In this document: positions 46,852-55,484 of the stretch, piece after piece
Layout: the number at the start of each line of letters is the position of its first letter
How positions within the stretch are numbered: the stretch's first letter is position 1
From: JAJEFO01 sp009843725
Lineage (GTDB): Bacteria; Pseudomonadota; Alphaproteobacteria; Rhodobacterales; Rhodobacteraceae
Length of the DNA stretch: 64,000 nt
Direction of reading: 5' to 3'
NCBI GenBank assembly: GCA_965243215.1
Contig: CBDEUJ010000005.1
Location: forward strand, 620,001-684,000
Translations under genes and position numbers: made by a program
Notes under the pieces: model-generated
Told to the model about the DNA's origin: nothing
Seen by the model: only the letters and a program-made list of their open reading frames with translations
Database searches by the model: none

Positions 46852-48420
46852 ATGAACACAAGAGTCTTCTGCGCCACGGCGCTTCTCGCGCTCGCGGGCG
46901 GCATGGCCTCGGCGGACTACAGGCTGACAGTGCTTCACACGAACGATTTTCACGCGCGCTTCGAACCGATCAGCCGCTTTGATTCGGGCTGCGGCCCGGA
47001 AGACAACGAAGAGGGCAAGTGCTTTGGCGGCTCGGCACGCCTCGTCAGCGCGATCAAGGCGGCCAAGGCACGGAGCGACAACTACATCCTTGTCGATGGC
47101 GGAGACCAGTTCCAGGGATCGCTGTTCTATACCCATTACAAGGGCAAGGCTGCGGCCGAAATGATGAACAAGATGGGCTATGACGCGATGGCCGTGGGCA
47201 ACCACGAATTTGACGACGGGCCGGAAGTCCTGCGCGCCTTCGTCGATTCCGTCGACTTTCCGGTCCTGATGTCGAATTCGGATTTCGGAGACGAGCCGTC
47301 CCTCGTCGGCGCGATCGAGCCGTCGGTGATCCTGGAGCGCGGCGGGGAGCGATTGGGACTGATCGGGCTGACACCTGAAGACAACGACGAACTGGCCTCG
47401 CCCGGCCCGAACGTGCATTTCAGCGATCCGGTCGAGGCGGTGCGCGGCGAGGTCGGGCGACTGGAGGCGATGGGAATCAACAAGATCATCGTCCTGAGCC
47501 ATTCCGGACTGCCAGTGGACCTGCGCATTGCAGAGGCCATACCGCAGGTCGACGTCATTGTCGGGGGACATGACAACACGCTCTTGTCGAATACGCAGGA
47601 ACGGGCGGACGGGCCCTATCCGTTGATGGTCGGCAACACCGCCATCGTGCAGGCGTATGCCTACGGCAAGTTCCTTGGCGAGATTGACATCACCTTCGAC
47701 GGCGACGGCAACATCGTCGAGGCCGTGGGCGAACCGATATTGCTCGATGCCAGCGTGCCCGAGGACGAGAACACCAAGAAGAGGGTCGGCGAACTGGCCG
47801 AGCCGCTCGACGCGATCCGGAAAAAAGTCGTGGCCGAGGCCGGAGAGTTCATCGAGGGCGGTCGTTCGGTGTGCCGGGTCGAGGAGTGCCCCATGGGAAA
47901 TCTTGTTGCCGATTCGATGCTGGATCGCGTCCGGCATCAGGGCATCCAGATCGCCATTGCCAATTCGGGAGGCATACGCGCGTCCATAGACGAGGGTGAC
48001 GTGACCATGGGCCAAGTCTTGACCGTGTTGCCGTTCCAGAACACCCTGGCGACTTTCCGCATCAAGGGCCAGAGCGTCATCGACGCCCTTGAAAATGGCG
48101 TAAGCCAGGTCGAAGACATCAAGGGCCGTTTTCCGCAGGTCGCCGGGCTGAGCTTCACCTGGGATCCAACCGTGGCCCCAAACGAAGGCCGGATCCAGGA
48201 GGTCCTCGTCGGCGACGTGGCCATTGATCCCGATGCCACCTACGGCGTGGTGACAAACAACTACGTCCGCAACGGTGGCGACGGCTACAGCATGTTCACG
48301 ACAGACGCGATGGACGTCTACGACTACGGACCGGATCTGGCCGACGTGCTGGCCGAATACATGGCCGCCCACGGCCCGGTCGCGCCGAAGGTCGAAGGTC
48401 GGATCTCCAGGTCGGAATGA
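46852..48420 (+). CDS. Periplasmic 5'-nucleotidase / UshA-family metallophosphoesterase
   Basis: A 522-residue exported enzyme releasing phosphate from nucleotides. The signal peptide is RVFCATALLALAGGMASA. The N-terminal metallophosphoesterase domain shows VLHTNDFHARFEP, DGGDQFQGS, VGNHEFDDG, LSHSGLP and GGHDN. The C-terminal substrate domain includes GNLVADSML, NSGGIRASI and NNYVRNGGDGY. The start is ATG 46852; the long upstream frame lacks a signal peptide. It is followed immediately by an IS5-type remnant. Confidence 0.92.
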   Translation: MNTRVFCATALLALAGGMASADYRLTVLHTNDFHARFEPISRFDSGCGPEDNEEGKCFGGSARLVSAIKAAKARSDNYILVDGGDQFQGSLFYTHYKGKAAAEMMNKMGYDAMAVGNHEFDDGPEVLRAFVDSVDFPVLMSNSDFGDEPSLVGAIEPSVILERGGERLGLIGLTPEDNDELASPGPNVHFSDPVEAVRGEVGRLEAMGINKIIVLSHSGLPVDLRIAEAIPQVDVIVGGHDNTLLSNTQERADGPYPLMVGNTAIVQAYAYGKFLGEIDITFDGDGNIVEAVGEPILLDASVPEDENTKKRVGELAEPLDAIRKKVVAEAGEFIEGGRSVCRVEECPMGNLVADSMLDRVRHQGIQIAIANSGGIRASIDEGDVTMGQVLTVLPFQNTLATFRIKGQSVIDALENGVSQVEDIKGRFPQVAGLSFTWDPTVAPNEGRIQEVLVGDVAIDPDATYGVVTNNYVRNGGDGYSMFTTDAMDVYDYGPDLADVLAEYMAAHGPVAPKVEGRISRSE

Positions 48421-48473
48421 CCGCGGACAAGGGACCGTTGACGTAGCTCAGCATGCACATCGCGCGCGTTTAC

Positions 48474-48509
48474 GTTGTGCTCGCTTGCCAGACGGCAGGC
48501 GAGCACAAC
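48474..48509. repeat. 16-base inverted repeat (hairpin) inside the IS5 remnant
   Basis: Arms GTTGTGCTCGCTTGCC and GGCAGGCGAGCACAAC pair at 15 of 16 positions around a four-base loop. No T-run follows on either strand, so it is not a standard intrinsic terminator. It could still attenuate read-through from the 5'-nucleotidase gene. Confidence 0.8.
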
Positions 48510-48672
48510 GGCTGGCCACCGCTGGAATTCGGATTGCGCCAATCGCAACACTGCTGCCTTAAGCGCGAATCGGGATGATCTCGGGCGTCCAGAAGCGCCG
48601 CCGGCGCGACACCGGACCGCACTTGCGGAGGGGGGCAGCCGCTCATCTTCTGCCTGACGCCCCGCGGCCTCG

Positions 48673-48957
48673 CCGGTCACGGTTGGAGACGACGCGCTCC
48701 TCGAGGATCTCGTCAATCACGCTGACCGGCTGCTCGAAGAGGTGGAGGGACGTGGCGCGGTGCCGGTCATTCCCCCGAAGCGGAACCGCGCGGCGCCCCG
48801 GGACCACGACCGTGAGATGTACAAGTGGGGGCACCAGATCGAGAACTTCCTTGCGCGAATCAAGGAGTTCCGGGCGGTGGCGACGCGGCACGACAAGACC
48901 GACGAAAGCTTCGCGGCGGGGATTCATCTCGTCGCCGGCGTGATCGCGGCAACATGA
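48673..48957 (+). pseudogene. C-terminal fragment of an IS5-family transposase
   Basis: The frame reads VIPPKRNRAAPRDHDREMYK, then GHQIENFLARIKEF, RAVATRHDKTDESFAAGIHL and VAGVIAAT before a TGA at 48955-48957. This is the typical IS5 C-terminus with the catalytic Glu in the IEN motif. The first two acidic residues of the DDE triad and about two-thirds of the protein are missing. The upstream limit of homology is approximate. Confidence 0.8.
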
Positions 48958-48970
48958 CTGTCAACGTGCC

Positions 48971-50470
48971 CTAGTCCATAGCCTTGAAGGCGAATTCACC
49001 ACCCTCCTTGATGCCGGAAAACCAGCGCGCGGTGACAGTCTTGGTCCTGGTATAGAATCGGAACGCATCCGGCCCGTACTGGTTCAGGTCGCCAAAGGCC
49101 GACCGCTTCCAACCGCCGAAAGTGTAATAGGAGAGCGGCACGGGAATCGGGAAGTTGATGCCCACCATGCCGACATTCACGCGGTTCGCAAAATCCCGGG
49201 CCGCGTCGCCGTCGGCAGTGAAGATCGCGGTGCCGTTCCCGTAGGTGTTGTCCATGGTCAGCCTCAGCGCGTCCTCGTAGCTTTCCGTCCGCACCTGGCT
49301 CAGGACCGGACCAAAGATCTCTTCCTTGTAGATGTCCATTTCAGGGGTCACGTTGTCAAAGAGCGTCGGGCCGACAAAGAACCCGTCCTCGTAGCCCTGA
49401 AGCGCGAAATCCCGACCATCAGTCACAAGCGTGGCCCCCTGCTCCACCCCCTTGTCGATGAGGCCCGTCACTCGCTCCTTGCTGGCCCTGGTGATGAGCG
49501 GCCCGAAGTCCACGTCTTCGCCAGCCGCATACGGGCCGACCTTGAGCTTCTCGATTCTCGGCACAAGACACTCGATCAGCGCGTCCGCCGTCTGCTCGCC
49601 TACAGGCACAGCAACCGAAACGGCCATGCAACGCTCGCCCGCAGCGCCATAGCCGGAACCGACCAGTGCATCCGCCGCCTTTTCGAGGTCTGCATCGGGC
49701 ATGACGATCATGTGGTTCTTTGCGCCGCCGAAGCACTGCGCACGCTTCCCGTTCGAACAGGCACGACCGTAGATGTACTCCGCGATCGGTGTCGAACCGA
49801 CAAAGGCCACGCCTTGAATGGTCTCGTTGTCGAGAATGGCATCGACGGCTTCCTTGTCTCCATTTACGACCTGGAGCACGCCGTCAGGCAATCCGGCTTC
49901 CTTCAGGAGATCCGCGATGAGAAGCGGCGCCGATGGGCAGCGCTCCGACGGCTTCAAGACCATCGCATTGCCGCAGGAAATGGCCGGCGCCAACTTCCAG
50001 AGGGGGATCATGGCCGGAAAGTTGAATGGCGTGATGCCCGCCACGACTCCCAGGGGCTGGCGCATCGAATAGAGATCGATGCCCGGGCCGCCGTCACTCG
50101 TGAACTCTCCCTTGAGCAGTGCGGGCGTGCCCATGCAGACCTCGACGACCTCAAGTCCCCGTTGCACGTCGCCACGGCCGTCGGGCAGCGTCTTGCCATG
50201 TTCGCGGCTAACCGCCTCGGCCAGCGTGTCCATGTTCTCAACGATGAGCCGACCAAGCGCCATCATCACTCGCGCGCGCCGCTGCGGGTTCGTGGCCGCC
50301 CAGGCGACTTGCGCTTCGGCGGCCTTGGCCACGGCCTCGTTCACTTCCTCGGCGCTGGCAAGCGGGACGCGTGCCTGAACCTCGCCGGTGGCCGGATTGT
50401 AGACATCGCCAAACCGGCCCGACTTTCCCTTGACGCGCTGGCCGTCAACGTAGTGGCTGAGTTCTTCCAT
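48971..50470 (-). CDS. mmsA: CoA-acylating methylmalonate-semialdehyde dehydrogenase
   Basis: A 499-residue aldehyde dehydrogenase converting (methyl)malonate semialdehyde to propionyl- or acetyl-CoA in valine and inositol breakdown. Diagnostic segments are TPFNFPAMIPLWKLAPA, FVGSTPIAEYIY, GAKNHMIVMPDAD, the catalytic Cys in GERCMAVSVAVPV and the C-terminal SYYTFGGWKRSAFGD. The Met at 50470 fits family starts; the longer frame to 50731 does not. Its stop codon touches the IS5 remnant. Confidence 0.94.
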   Translation of the reverse strand: MEELSHYVDGQRVKGKSGRFGDVYNPATGEVQARVPLASAEEVNEAVAKAAEAQVAWAATNPQRRARVMMALGRLIVENMDTLAEAVSREHGKTLPDGRGDVQRGLEVVEVCMGTPALLKGEFTSDGGPGIDLYSMRQPLGVVAGITPFNFPAMIPLWKLAPAISCGNAMVLKPSERCPSAPLLIADLLKEAGLPDGVLQVVNGDKEAVDAILDNETIQGVAFVGSTPIAEYIYGRACSNGKRAQCFGGAKNHMIVMPDADLEKAADALVGSGYGAAGERCMAVSVAVPVGEQTADALIECLVPRIEKLKVGPYAAGEDVDFGPLITRASKERVTGLIDKGVEQGATLVTDGRDFALQGYEDGFFVGPTLFDNVTPEMDIYKEEIFGPVLSQVRTESYEDALRLTMDNTYGNGTAIFTADGDAARDFANRVNVGMVGINFPIPVPLSYYTFGGWKRSAFGDLNQYGPDAFRFYTRTKTVTARWFSGIKEGGEFAFKAMD

Positions 50471-50616
50471 CGCTCTCTCCCAGATCCTTGCACAAGAATA
50501 CGACAAGGGAGCCGAGAGGGAAAGTGGCGGGGTGCGACAGTTCCGAAACTTGACAGACCGGCACGCAGGGTGAAACCATCCGAAACGACACATGCCATTT
50601 GACTGGAGAGAGACAG

Positions 50617-51048
50617 ATGCTCGTGCGCCAGATCCTCGGAAAGACCGGCGGGCCGGACGTAGTGACGATTGAACCGGAGGCCTCGGTGGCGGACGCTGCG
50701 CAGCTGCTTTCAAGGAAGCGTATCGGCGCATTGGTCGTTTGCAGCGAAGACCGACCTGTCGGCATGCTGTCCGAGCGCGACATCGTTCGCGAACTTGGGC
50801 GGCGTGGCGAAATCTGTCTCAAGGAAAGGGTGTCGGACATGATGACCCCGAAGGTCATCAGTTGCACGGCGGACCAAAGTGCCGACCAAGTCCTTCAGCA
50901 GATGACCGACGGCAGGTTCCGGCACATGCCCGTGATGGAAGGCGAACGCATGATCGGGCTGATCTCGATCGGCGATGTCGTGAAAGCCCGACTTTCCGAA
51001 CTCACAATGGAGAAAGACGCGCTTGAAGGCATGATCAAGGGCTACTGA
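50617..51048 (+). CDS. CBS-domain protein
   Basis: A 143-residue protein made of a CBS pair: CBS1 around residues 8-62 (VTIEPEASVADAAQLLS, GALVVCSEDRPVGMLSERDI) and CBS2 around 75-130 (SCTADQSADQVLQQM, HMPVMEGERMIGLISIGDVV). Such stand-alone CBS proteins bind adenine nucleotides and regulate partner enzymes or thioredoxin; the partner here is unknown. GGAGAG lies seven bases before the ATG at 50617. It is divergent from mmsA. Confidence 0.88.
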   Translation: MLVRQILGKTGGPDVVTIEPEASVADAAQLLSRKRIGALVVCSEDRPVGMLSERDIVRELGRRGEICLKERVSDMMTPKVISCTADQSADQVLQQMTDGRFRHMPVMEGERMIGLISIGDVVKARLSELTMEKDALEGMIKGY

Positions 51049-51233
51049 ACCGGAGCATACGCGATTCTGCCGCCTGCCTTCAACGGCCGCGCTGCCTTGG
51101 CGACGCGCGGGACGCCCCGGCAGTTTCCGCACCAGACGACGTTGCCCGAATTGTCGCGCGCGCCGTCATTCGCTTGAGCCCTAGGGGCACACATGGCAGG
51201 GATGCCCCCGGCGCATCGGCAAGGAGAACAAAA

Positions 51234-51743
51234 TTGCGCATCGCTCTTTATCCTGGCACGTTCGATCCGGTCACGTTGGGTCACCTGGACATCATCAGCC
51301 GGGCTACCGCACTGGTCGACCGTCTCGTGATCGGCGTCGCCATCAACAGCGACAAGAACCCTCTTTTTTCCCTCGAGGAACGCGTTTCAATGATCACGGC
51401 CGAATCCCGAGACGTGTCGGCACAATCGGGCTGCGAGATCAAGGTGCATCCGTTCGACAACCTTCTCGTCGACTGCGCGCGCGACGTGGGCGCAAACTTG
51501 ATTGTACGGGGCCTTCGCGCGGTGGCAGACTTTGAATACGAATACCAGATGGTCGGAATGAATCGCGCGCTGGATTCAGGGATTGAAACCGTCTTTCTCA
51601 TGGCAGAAGCGCAGCACCAGGCCATAGCTTCAAAACTCGTCAAGGAAATCGCGCGGCTTGGCGGCGACGTCTCGCGTTTTGTGACCCCGGCAGTCAAGGA
51701 GGCGCTCAGCGGGCAGCTGCCCAACCACGCAAATGACGGGTGA
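51234..51743 (+). CDS. coaD: Phosphopantetheine adenylyltransferase
   Basis: A 169-residue enzyme for the penultimate step of coenzyme A synthesis. The nucleotidyltransferase motif YPGTFDPVTLGHLDII is at the N-terminus. INSDKNPLFSLEER, VRGLRAVADFEYEYQM and the C-terminal ASKLVKEIARLGGDVS are canonical. Translation begins at a TTG (51234) with an AAGGAG seven bases upstream; family N-termini (RIALYPGTFDP) agree. An in-frame start at 51174 adds a non-conserved extension. Confidence 0.94.
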   Translation: MRIALYPGTFDPVTLGHLDIISRATALVDRLVIGVAINSDKNPLFSLEERVSMITAESRDVSAQSGCEIKVHPFDNLLVDCARDVGANLIVRGLRAVADFEYEYQMVGMNRALDSGIETVFLMAEAQHQAIASKLVKEIARLGGDVSRFVTPAVKEALSGQLPNHANDG

Positions 51744-51948
51744 CATGACGGGCTTCGCCCCGCGATCTCCATCATCCCGCCATTCCAGGCCATGCCGCAG
51801 GGCCAGTGACGACTTCGAACCGCATCAGGATCGTCGGCAACTCCCGAATCTGGCATCCGTGCCTGTCCGCTCCGGCCCAACGTGCGATTGCGGCCAATGC
51901 CGGGCATGACTTGCAGCCTTGGCCATGCCGCGGGGGCGGAAGCGATTC

Positions 51949-52263
51949 CTACCGCTCCTCCATCAGCTGGGTCTTTGCCACGCCGAGCAATTCGTTCATC
52001 TTGGCACGGATGTCATCATTGCTCGCAAGGTCCCCGAGATCGCCCGCGACCTTCCGAAGCACGTCGTCGTCTCCAGGCTCCTCGAAGTCTGCCTTGACGA
52101 CTGCCGACGCATACGCGTTCGCCTCATCGCCTGTCTTGCCGAGAAGATCGGCGACCCAGAGCCCGAGAAGCTTGTTGCGACGTGCCTCCGCCTTGAACTG
52201 CATTTCGGCGTCGCGCGCGAACTTTGCCTCAAAGGCGTCCTCACGTTCATCAAATGTGCTCAT
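51949..52263 (-). CDS. DUF1476 protein, F1Fo-ATPase inhibitor zeta subunit
   Basis: A 104-residue protein starting MSTFDEREDAFEAKFARD, the signature of the DUF1476 family. In Paracoccus and relatives this is the zeta subunit, an inhibitor of ATP hydrolysis by F1Fo-ATPase; the N-terminal stretch inserts into the F1 catalytic interface. The internal RRNKLLGLWVADLLG and the helical remainder match. It lies alone, divergent from purC, its usual neighbour in alphaproteobacteria. Confidence 0.92.
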   Translation of the reverse strand: MSTFDEREDAFEAKFARDAEMQFKAEARRNKLLGLWVADLLGKTGDEANAYASAVVKADFEEPGDDDVLRKVAGDLGDLASNDDIRAKMNELLGVAKTQLMEER

Positions 52264-52439
52264 TTCCTACTCGCCCCTGGCTGAGAACCGGATGTTCATT
52301 CATATGGCCGCAAGTCCGCGCGACCACAAGGGGCACGAATGCACGAATTCGCCCGCTTGCCGCAATGCGCGCTTTGCCCTAGATGTATTCGGATTCCGCC
52401 AGTTGCAGCATGGGGCGGAAAACCATTCCTGGAGCCAAA

Positions 52440-53201
52440 ATGTCACGTCGCAAGAAGATCTACGAAGGCAAGGCCAAGATCATGTACGAAGGTCCAGAAC
52501 CCGGCACACTCGTGCAGTATTTCAAGGACGACGCGACGGCCTTCAACGCGAAGAAGAAGGAAGTGATCGACGGCAAAGGGGTGCTGAACAACCGGCTCTC
52601 CGAGTTCTTCATGAGCGGACTGAACCAGATCGGCGTGCCGACACACTTCATTCGCCGCATCAACATGCGCGAGCAATTGATTCGCCTTGTCGAGATCATT
52701 CCGCTGGAAGTGGTCGTTCGAATCCATGCGGCCGGAACCCTGTCCGAGCGACTTGGCATCGAGGAGGGGACGCTTCTGCCGCGGCCCATCGTGGAATTTT
52801 GCCTCAAGGATGACGCGCTTGGCGACCCTCTGGTGTCAGAGGAGCACATTGTCGCATTCGGCTGGGCGTCACAGCATGATCTGGACGACATGATTGCACT
52901 GGCGCTGCGGGTCAACGACTTCCTTTCCGGCTGCATGCTGGCTGTTGGAATCCGCCTCATCGACTTCAAGATCGAGGTCGGGCGCGTTTGGGATGGCGAT
53001 TTCCAGCGCTTGATCGTGGCCGACGAGATCAGCCCTGATTCCTGTCGCCTGTGGGACATCGAGTCTGGCCAAAAGCTCGACAAGGACGTCTTCCGCCGCG
53101 ACCTGGGAGACCTTGCGGATGCCTACACTGAGGTGGCGCGCCGCCTCGGCGTCCTGCCTTCCAACGTCACGCACACGCCCAAGCCCACGCTGGTCAACTG
53201 A
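52440..53201 (+). CDS. purC: Phosphoribosylaminoimidazole-succinocarboxamide synthase
   Basis: A 253-residue SAICAR synthetase of purine biosynthesis. Motifs are KKIYEGKAKIMYEG at the N-terminus, FKDDATAFNAKKK, PLEVVVRIHAAGTLSERLG, DEISPDSCRLWDIESG and KDVFRRDLGD. The start is ATG 52440, with GGAG at good spacing; the frame upstream to 52383 is not conserved. purS follows after 239 bases on the same strand. Confidence 0.95.
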   Translation: MSRRKKIYEGKAKIMYEGPEPGTLVQYFKDDATAFNAKKKEVIDGKGVLNNRLSEFFMSGLNQIGVPTHFIRRINMREQLIRLVEIIPLEVVVRIHAAGTLSERLGIEEGTLLPRPIVEFCLKDDALGDPLVSEEHIVAFGWASQHDLDDMIALALRVNDFLSGCMLAVGIRLIDFKIEVGRVWDGDFQRLIVADEISPDSCRLWDIESGQKLDKDVFRRDLGDLADAYTEVARRLGVLPSNVTHTPKPTLVN

Positions 53202-53440
53202 CCGCCACGTACAGCTCCCGTGCGGACGATGCGCGCCCCGGGCGAGCGCCGAAGACGCGGCGTGAGATGTCCGGAGCCTGATTCCGCATCCGCCCGCCAA
53301 ACCCGGTCCCAGGCCCCGTGAGGCTGCCGCAGCAATTCTCGCATGCAAGTGCCGCATCGTGGGTCGCGTCGCACCGGTTGGACAAGCTTCGGGAAATCCG
53401 CAATATGACGGCGACACCAAAAGGGTTCCTGGAGAGACGG

Positions 53441-53680
53441 ATGAAGGTGCGCGCAGTAATCAAGCTCAAGGCAGGTGTCCTTGACCCTCAGGGCGAGGCC
53501 ATTCGTCACGCCTTGGGCACGCTTGGCTTCGACGGCGTCGAGGACGTGCGGCAAGGCAAGATCATCGAGCTCGACCTTGCAGAACCCGATGCGCAAAGGG
53601 CCGAGGCCGAGGTGCAGCAGATGTGCGAGGCGCTCCTCGCCAACACCGTCATCGAAAGCTACGAGGTGGAACTGCCCTGA
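53441..53680 (+). CDS. purS: PurS subunit of phosphoribosylformylglycinamidine synthase
   Basis: A 79-residue protein with the PurS pattern MKVRAVIKLKAGVLDPQGEA, then ALGTLGFDGVEDVRQGKIIE. It bridges PurQ (glutaminase) and PurL (synthase). GGAGAG precedes the ATG at 53441. Its stop overlaps the start of an alcohol dehydrogenase gene (TGATG) rather than leading directly to purQ, as it does in many relatives. Confidence 0.92.
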   Translation: MKVRAVIKLKAGVLDPQGEAIRHALGTLGFDGVEDVRQGKIIELDLAEPDAQRAEAEVQQMCEALLANTVIESYEVELP

Positions 53681-54717
53681 TGCGAGCTGCCGTCCTGAGC
53701 GCATACAAGGAGCCGCTTTCGATCGAGAATGTCCCGGACCCCGACTGCCCAAGGGACGGCGTCGTCCTGAAAGTGCTGGCATGCGGCGTGTGCCGCAGCG
53801 ACTGGCATGGCTGGACGGGCGAGCATCCACGCGTAAAGCCCGGCCAGATCGGTGGCCACGAGTATTGCGGAGAAGTCGTGGCAGCTGGCCCTGCCGCGCA
53901 GTACGCGATTGGCGATCGCCTGATTGCGCCGTTCATCCTGGCTTGCGGCGCCTGCGCCAATTGCCGGTCCGGCGAAAGCAACGCGTGCCTCGACCAGCGG
54001 CTGCCCGGGTTCACTGAACCCGGCGCCTTCGCGGAATTTGTCGCTGTGCCCCGGGACCACAATCTGGCACGCCTGCCTGAAGGCATGACGCCGACCCTCG
54101 CGGCCGCGCTTGGTTGCCGGGTCACCACGGCCTGGCACGCGCTGACCGACAGGGCGGCGCTGCAGCCCGGCGAGTGGCTGGCGATACACGGAACGGGAGG
54201 AGTCGGTCTTGCGGCAATGCTGCTTGGAATCGCGCTAGGTGCGCGGGTCATCGTCACCGACATCGTTGAAGAAAAGCTGGCCCATGCCAGGGCGCTTGGC
54301 GCTGAACACGCGATTGACGCCTCGGACGGCGCGAGCGCCGAGCGCATCCGCGAAGTGACCGACGGCGGGGCACATGTTTCGGTGGAGGCTCTGGGATTCC
54401 CGGCAACCCAATCGGCGAGCCTGGCTTGCCTCCGCCCGCTGGGCCGTCACGTTCAGGTTGGCATGCCGGTCGGCCAGCATGCCGTGCAGGAGGTCGATCT
54501 CAACGCGGTCTACATGCGAAATCTGGCGATTTTCGGCTCCCGGGGCATGCCTGCCCATCGCTATCCTTCATTGCTCAGCCTGATCGAAGCCGGACGCGCC
54601 GACCTTTCCCCGATCGTGGCACGGGAGGTCAGGCTCTCGGACGCAAGCGCCGAACTCGCCGCATTCAACGGCGCCACTCAACCGGGAATCGCGGTCATTA
54701 CCGATTTTGCGGCATAG
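53680..54717 (+). CDS. Zinc-dependent alcohol dehydrogenase family protein
   Basis: A 345-residue medium-chain dehydrogenase. The catalytic zinc ligands are in ACGVCRSDWHGW and GGHEYCGEVV; the structural zinc Cys cluster is CGACANCRSGESNAC; the cofactor motif is GTGGVGLAAMLLGIALG. The substrate is unknown. It starts by a one-base overlap with purS and ends 11 bases before the leader ORF of purQ, so it is embedded in a purine operon without evident metabolic connection. It may be a recent insertion that uses purS translation. Confidence 0.9.
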   Translation: MRAAVLSAYKEPLSIENVPDPDCPRDGVVLKVLACGVCRSDWHGWTGEHPRVKPGQIGGHEYCGEVVAAGPAAQYAIGDRLIAPFILACGACANCRSGESNACLDQRLPGFTEPGAFAEFVAVPRDHNLARLPEGMTPTLAAALGCRVTTAWHALTDRAALQPGEWLAIHGTGGVGLAAMLLGIALGARVIVTDIVEEKLAHARALGAEHAIDASDGASAERIREVTDGGAHVSVEALGFPATQSASLACLRPLGRHVQVGMPVGQHAVQEVDLNAVYMRNLAIFGSRGMPAHRYPSLLSLIEAGRADLSPIVAREVRLSDASAELAAFNGATQPGIAVITDFAA

Positions 54718-54728
54718 GCGGGAGGAAC

Positions 54729-54782
54729 ATGAGCAATTTGAGCAGCACCGACAAGACACTCGCTGCAAGGCCTGCGCGATGA
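54729..54782 (+). CDS. 17-codon leader ORF overlapping purQ
   Basis: A tiny ORF, MSNLSSTDKTLAARPAR, starts three bases after a strong GGGAGG ribosome-binding site and ends with a TGA overlapping the purQ ATG (ATGA). purQ itself has only a weak AAGG upstream, so ribosomes probably reach purQ through this leader. It may be a remnant of the original purS-purQ spacer or a true coupling peptide. It is too short for family assignment. Confidence 0.5.
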   Translation: MSNLSSTDKTLAARPAR

Positions 54783-55453
54783 AGGCGGCAGTACTGGTCT
54801 TCCCGGGATCGAACTGCGACCGCGGCCTCGCGATGGCGTTCAAGAATGCCGGATTCAAGGTCGAGATGGTCTGGCACAAGGATGCCGAGCTGCCCGCAGG
54901 CGTGGACATCGTCGGCGTGCCTGGCGGGTTTTCCTTTGGCGACTACCTGCGCAGCGGCGCAATTGCCGCCAGGTCTCCCATCGTCGGAGCCCTGATGGCG
55001 CACGTCAGGAAGGGTGGCCATGCCATCGGCATCTGCAACGGATTCCAGGTGCTGCTCGAAACCGGCCTGCTGCCGGGCGCACTCATGTGCAACGCAGGGA
55101 TCAGATTCATATGCAAGCCTGTCGAACTTGAAGTGGCGACGGCAAGCTGCGACTTCACCAAAGACTACGCACGCGGCTCGACAGTGATCTTCCCTGTCGC
55201 TCATCGCGACGGAAACTACCAGGCGACGGAAGAGATACGCACGGCGCTTGCCGCAGAGGACCGGATCGCCTTCCGCTACAAGTCGGACATAAACGGATCG
55301 GTCGACCGAATTGCCGGGATACTCTCCGAGAACCGTCGCGTGCTGGGCCTGATGCCGCATCCCGAACGCGCCGCGGACCCGGTTCTGGGCATGACCGACG
55401 GCGCGGTCCTGTTCGACGCTTGCAGCGCCGCCGCTGCCGCTGCCGACGCTTGA
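54779..55453 (+). CDS. purQ: PurQ glutaminase subunit of phosphoribosylformylglycinamidine synthase
   Basis: A 224-residue class I glutamine amidotransferase. The N-terminal VLVFPGSNCDRGLAMAF, the catalytic Cys in GICNGFQVLLE and the His-Glu pair in GLMPHPERAADP are all present. It supplies ammonia to PurL, which is not in the window. The ATG at 54779 overlaps the leader ORF. dctB begins 31 bases downstream. Confidence 0.94.
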   Translation: MKAAVLVFPGSNCDRGLAMAFKNAGFKVEMVWHKDAELPAGVDIVGVPGGFSFGDYLRSGAIAARSPIVGALMAHVRKGGHAIGICNGFQVLLETGLLPGALMCNAGIRFICKPVELEVATASCDFTKDYARGSTVIFPVAHRDGNYQATEEIRTALAAEDRIAFRYKSDINGSVDRIAGILSENRRVLGLMPHPERAADPVLGMTDGAVLFDACSAAAAAADA

Positions 55454-55484
55454 GGGAGTCACGGCCACGGCCTAGACTCATGTC

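Larger units (their letters stand above)
48431..48971 (+). mobile_element. Internally deleted IS5-family element
   Basis: About 541 bases bounded by imperfect inverted repeats: GGGACCGTTGAC at 48431-48442 and its counterpart GTCAACGTGCCC at 48960-48971 (10 of 12 positions pair). The right half encodes the C-terminus of an IS5/IS427-type transposase ending three bases before the right repeat, the usual layout. The left half lacks the rest of the transposase and contains a strong hairpin. The element abuts the mmsA stop codon, sharing one base with it. It cannot mobilise itself. Confidence 0.75.

Noticed and set aside
46331..46861. 176-codon minus-strand ORF between hisC and the nucleotidase
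   Set aside because: No recognisable family, no ribosome-binding site, and unusually high Cys/His/Pro typical of out-of-frame translation.
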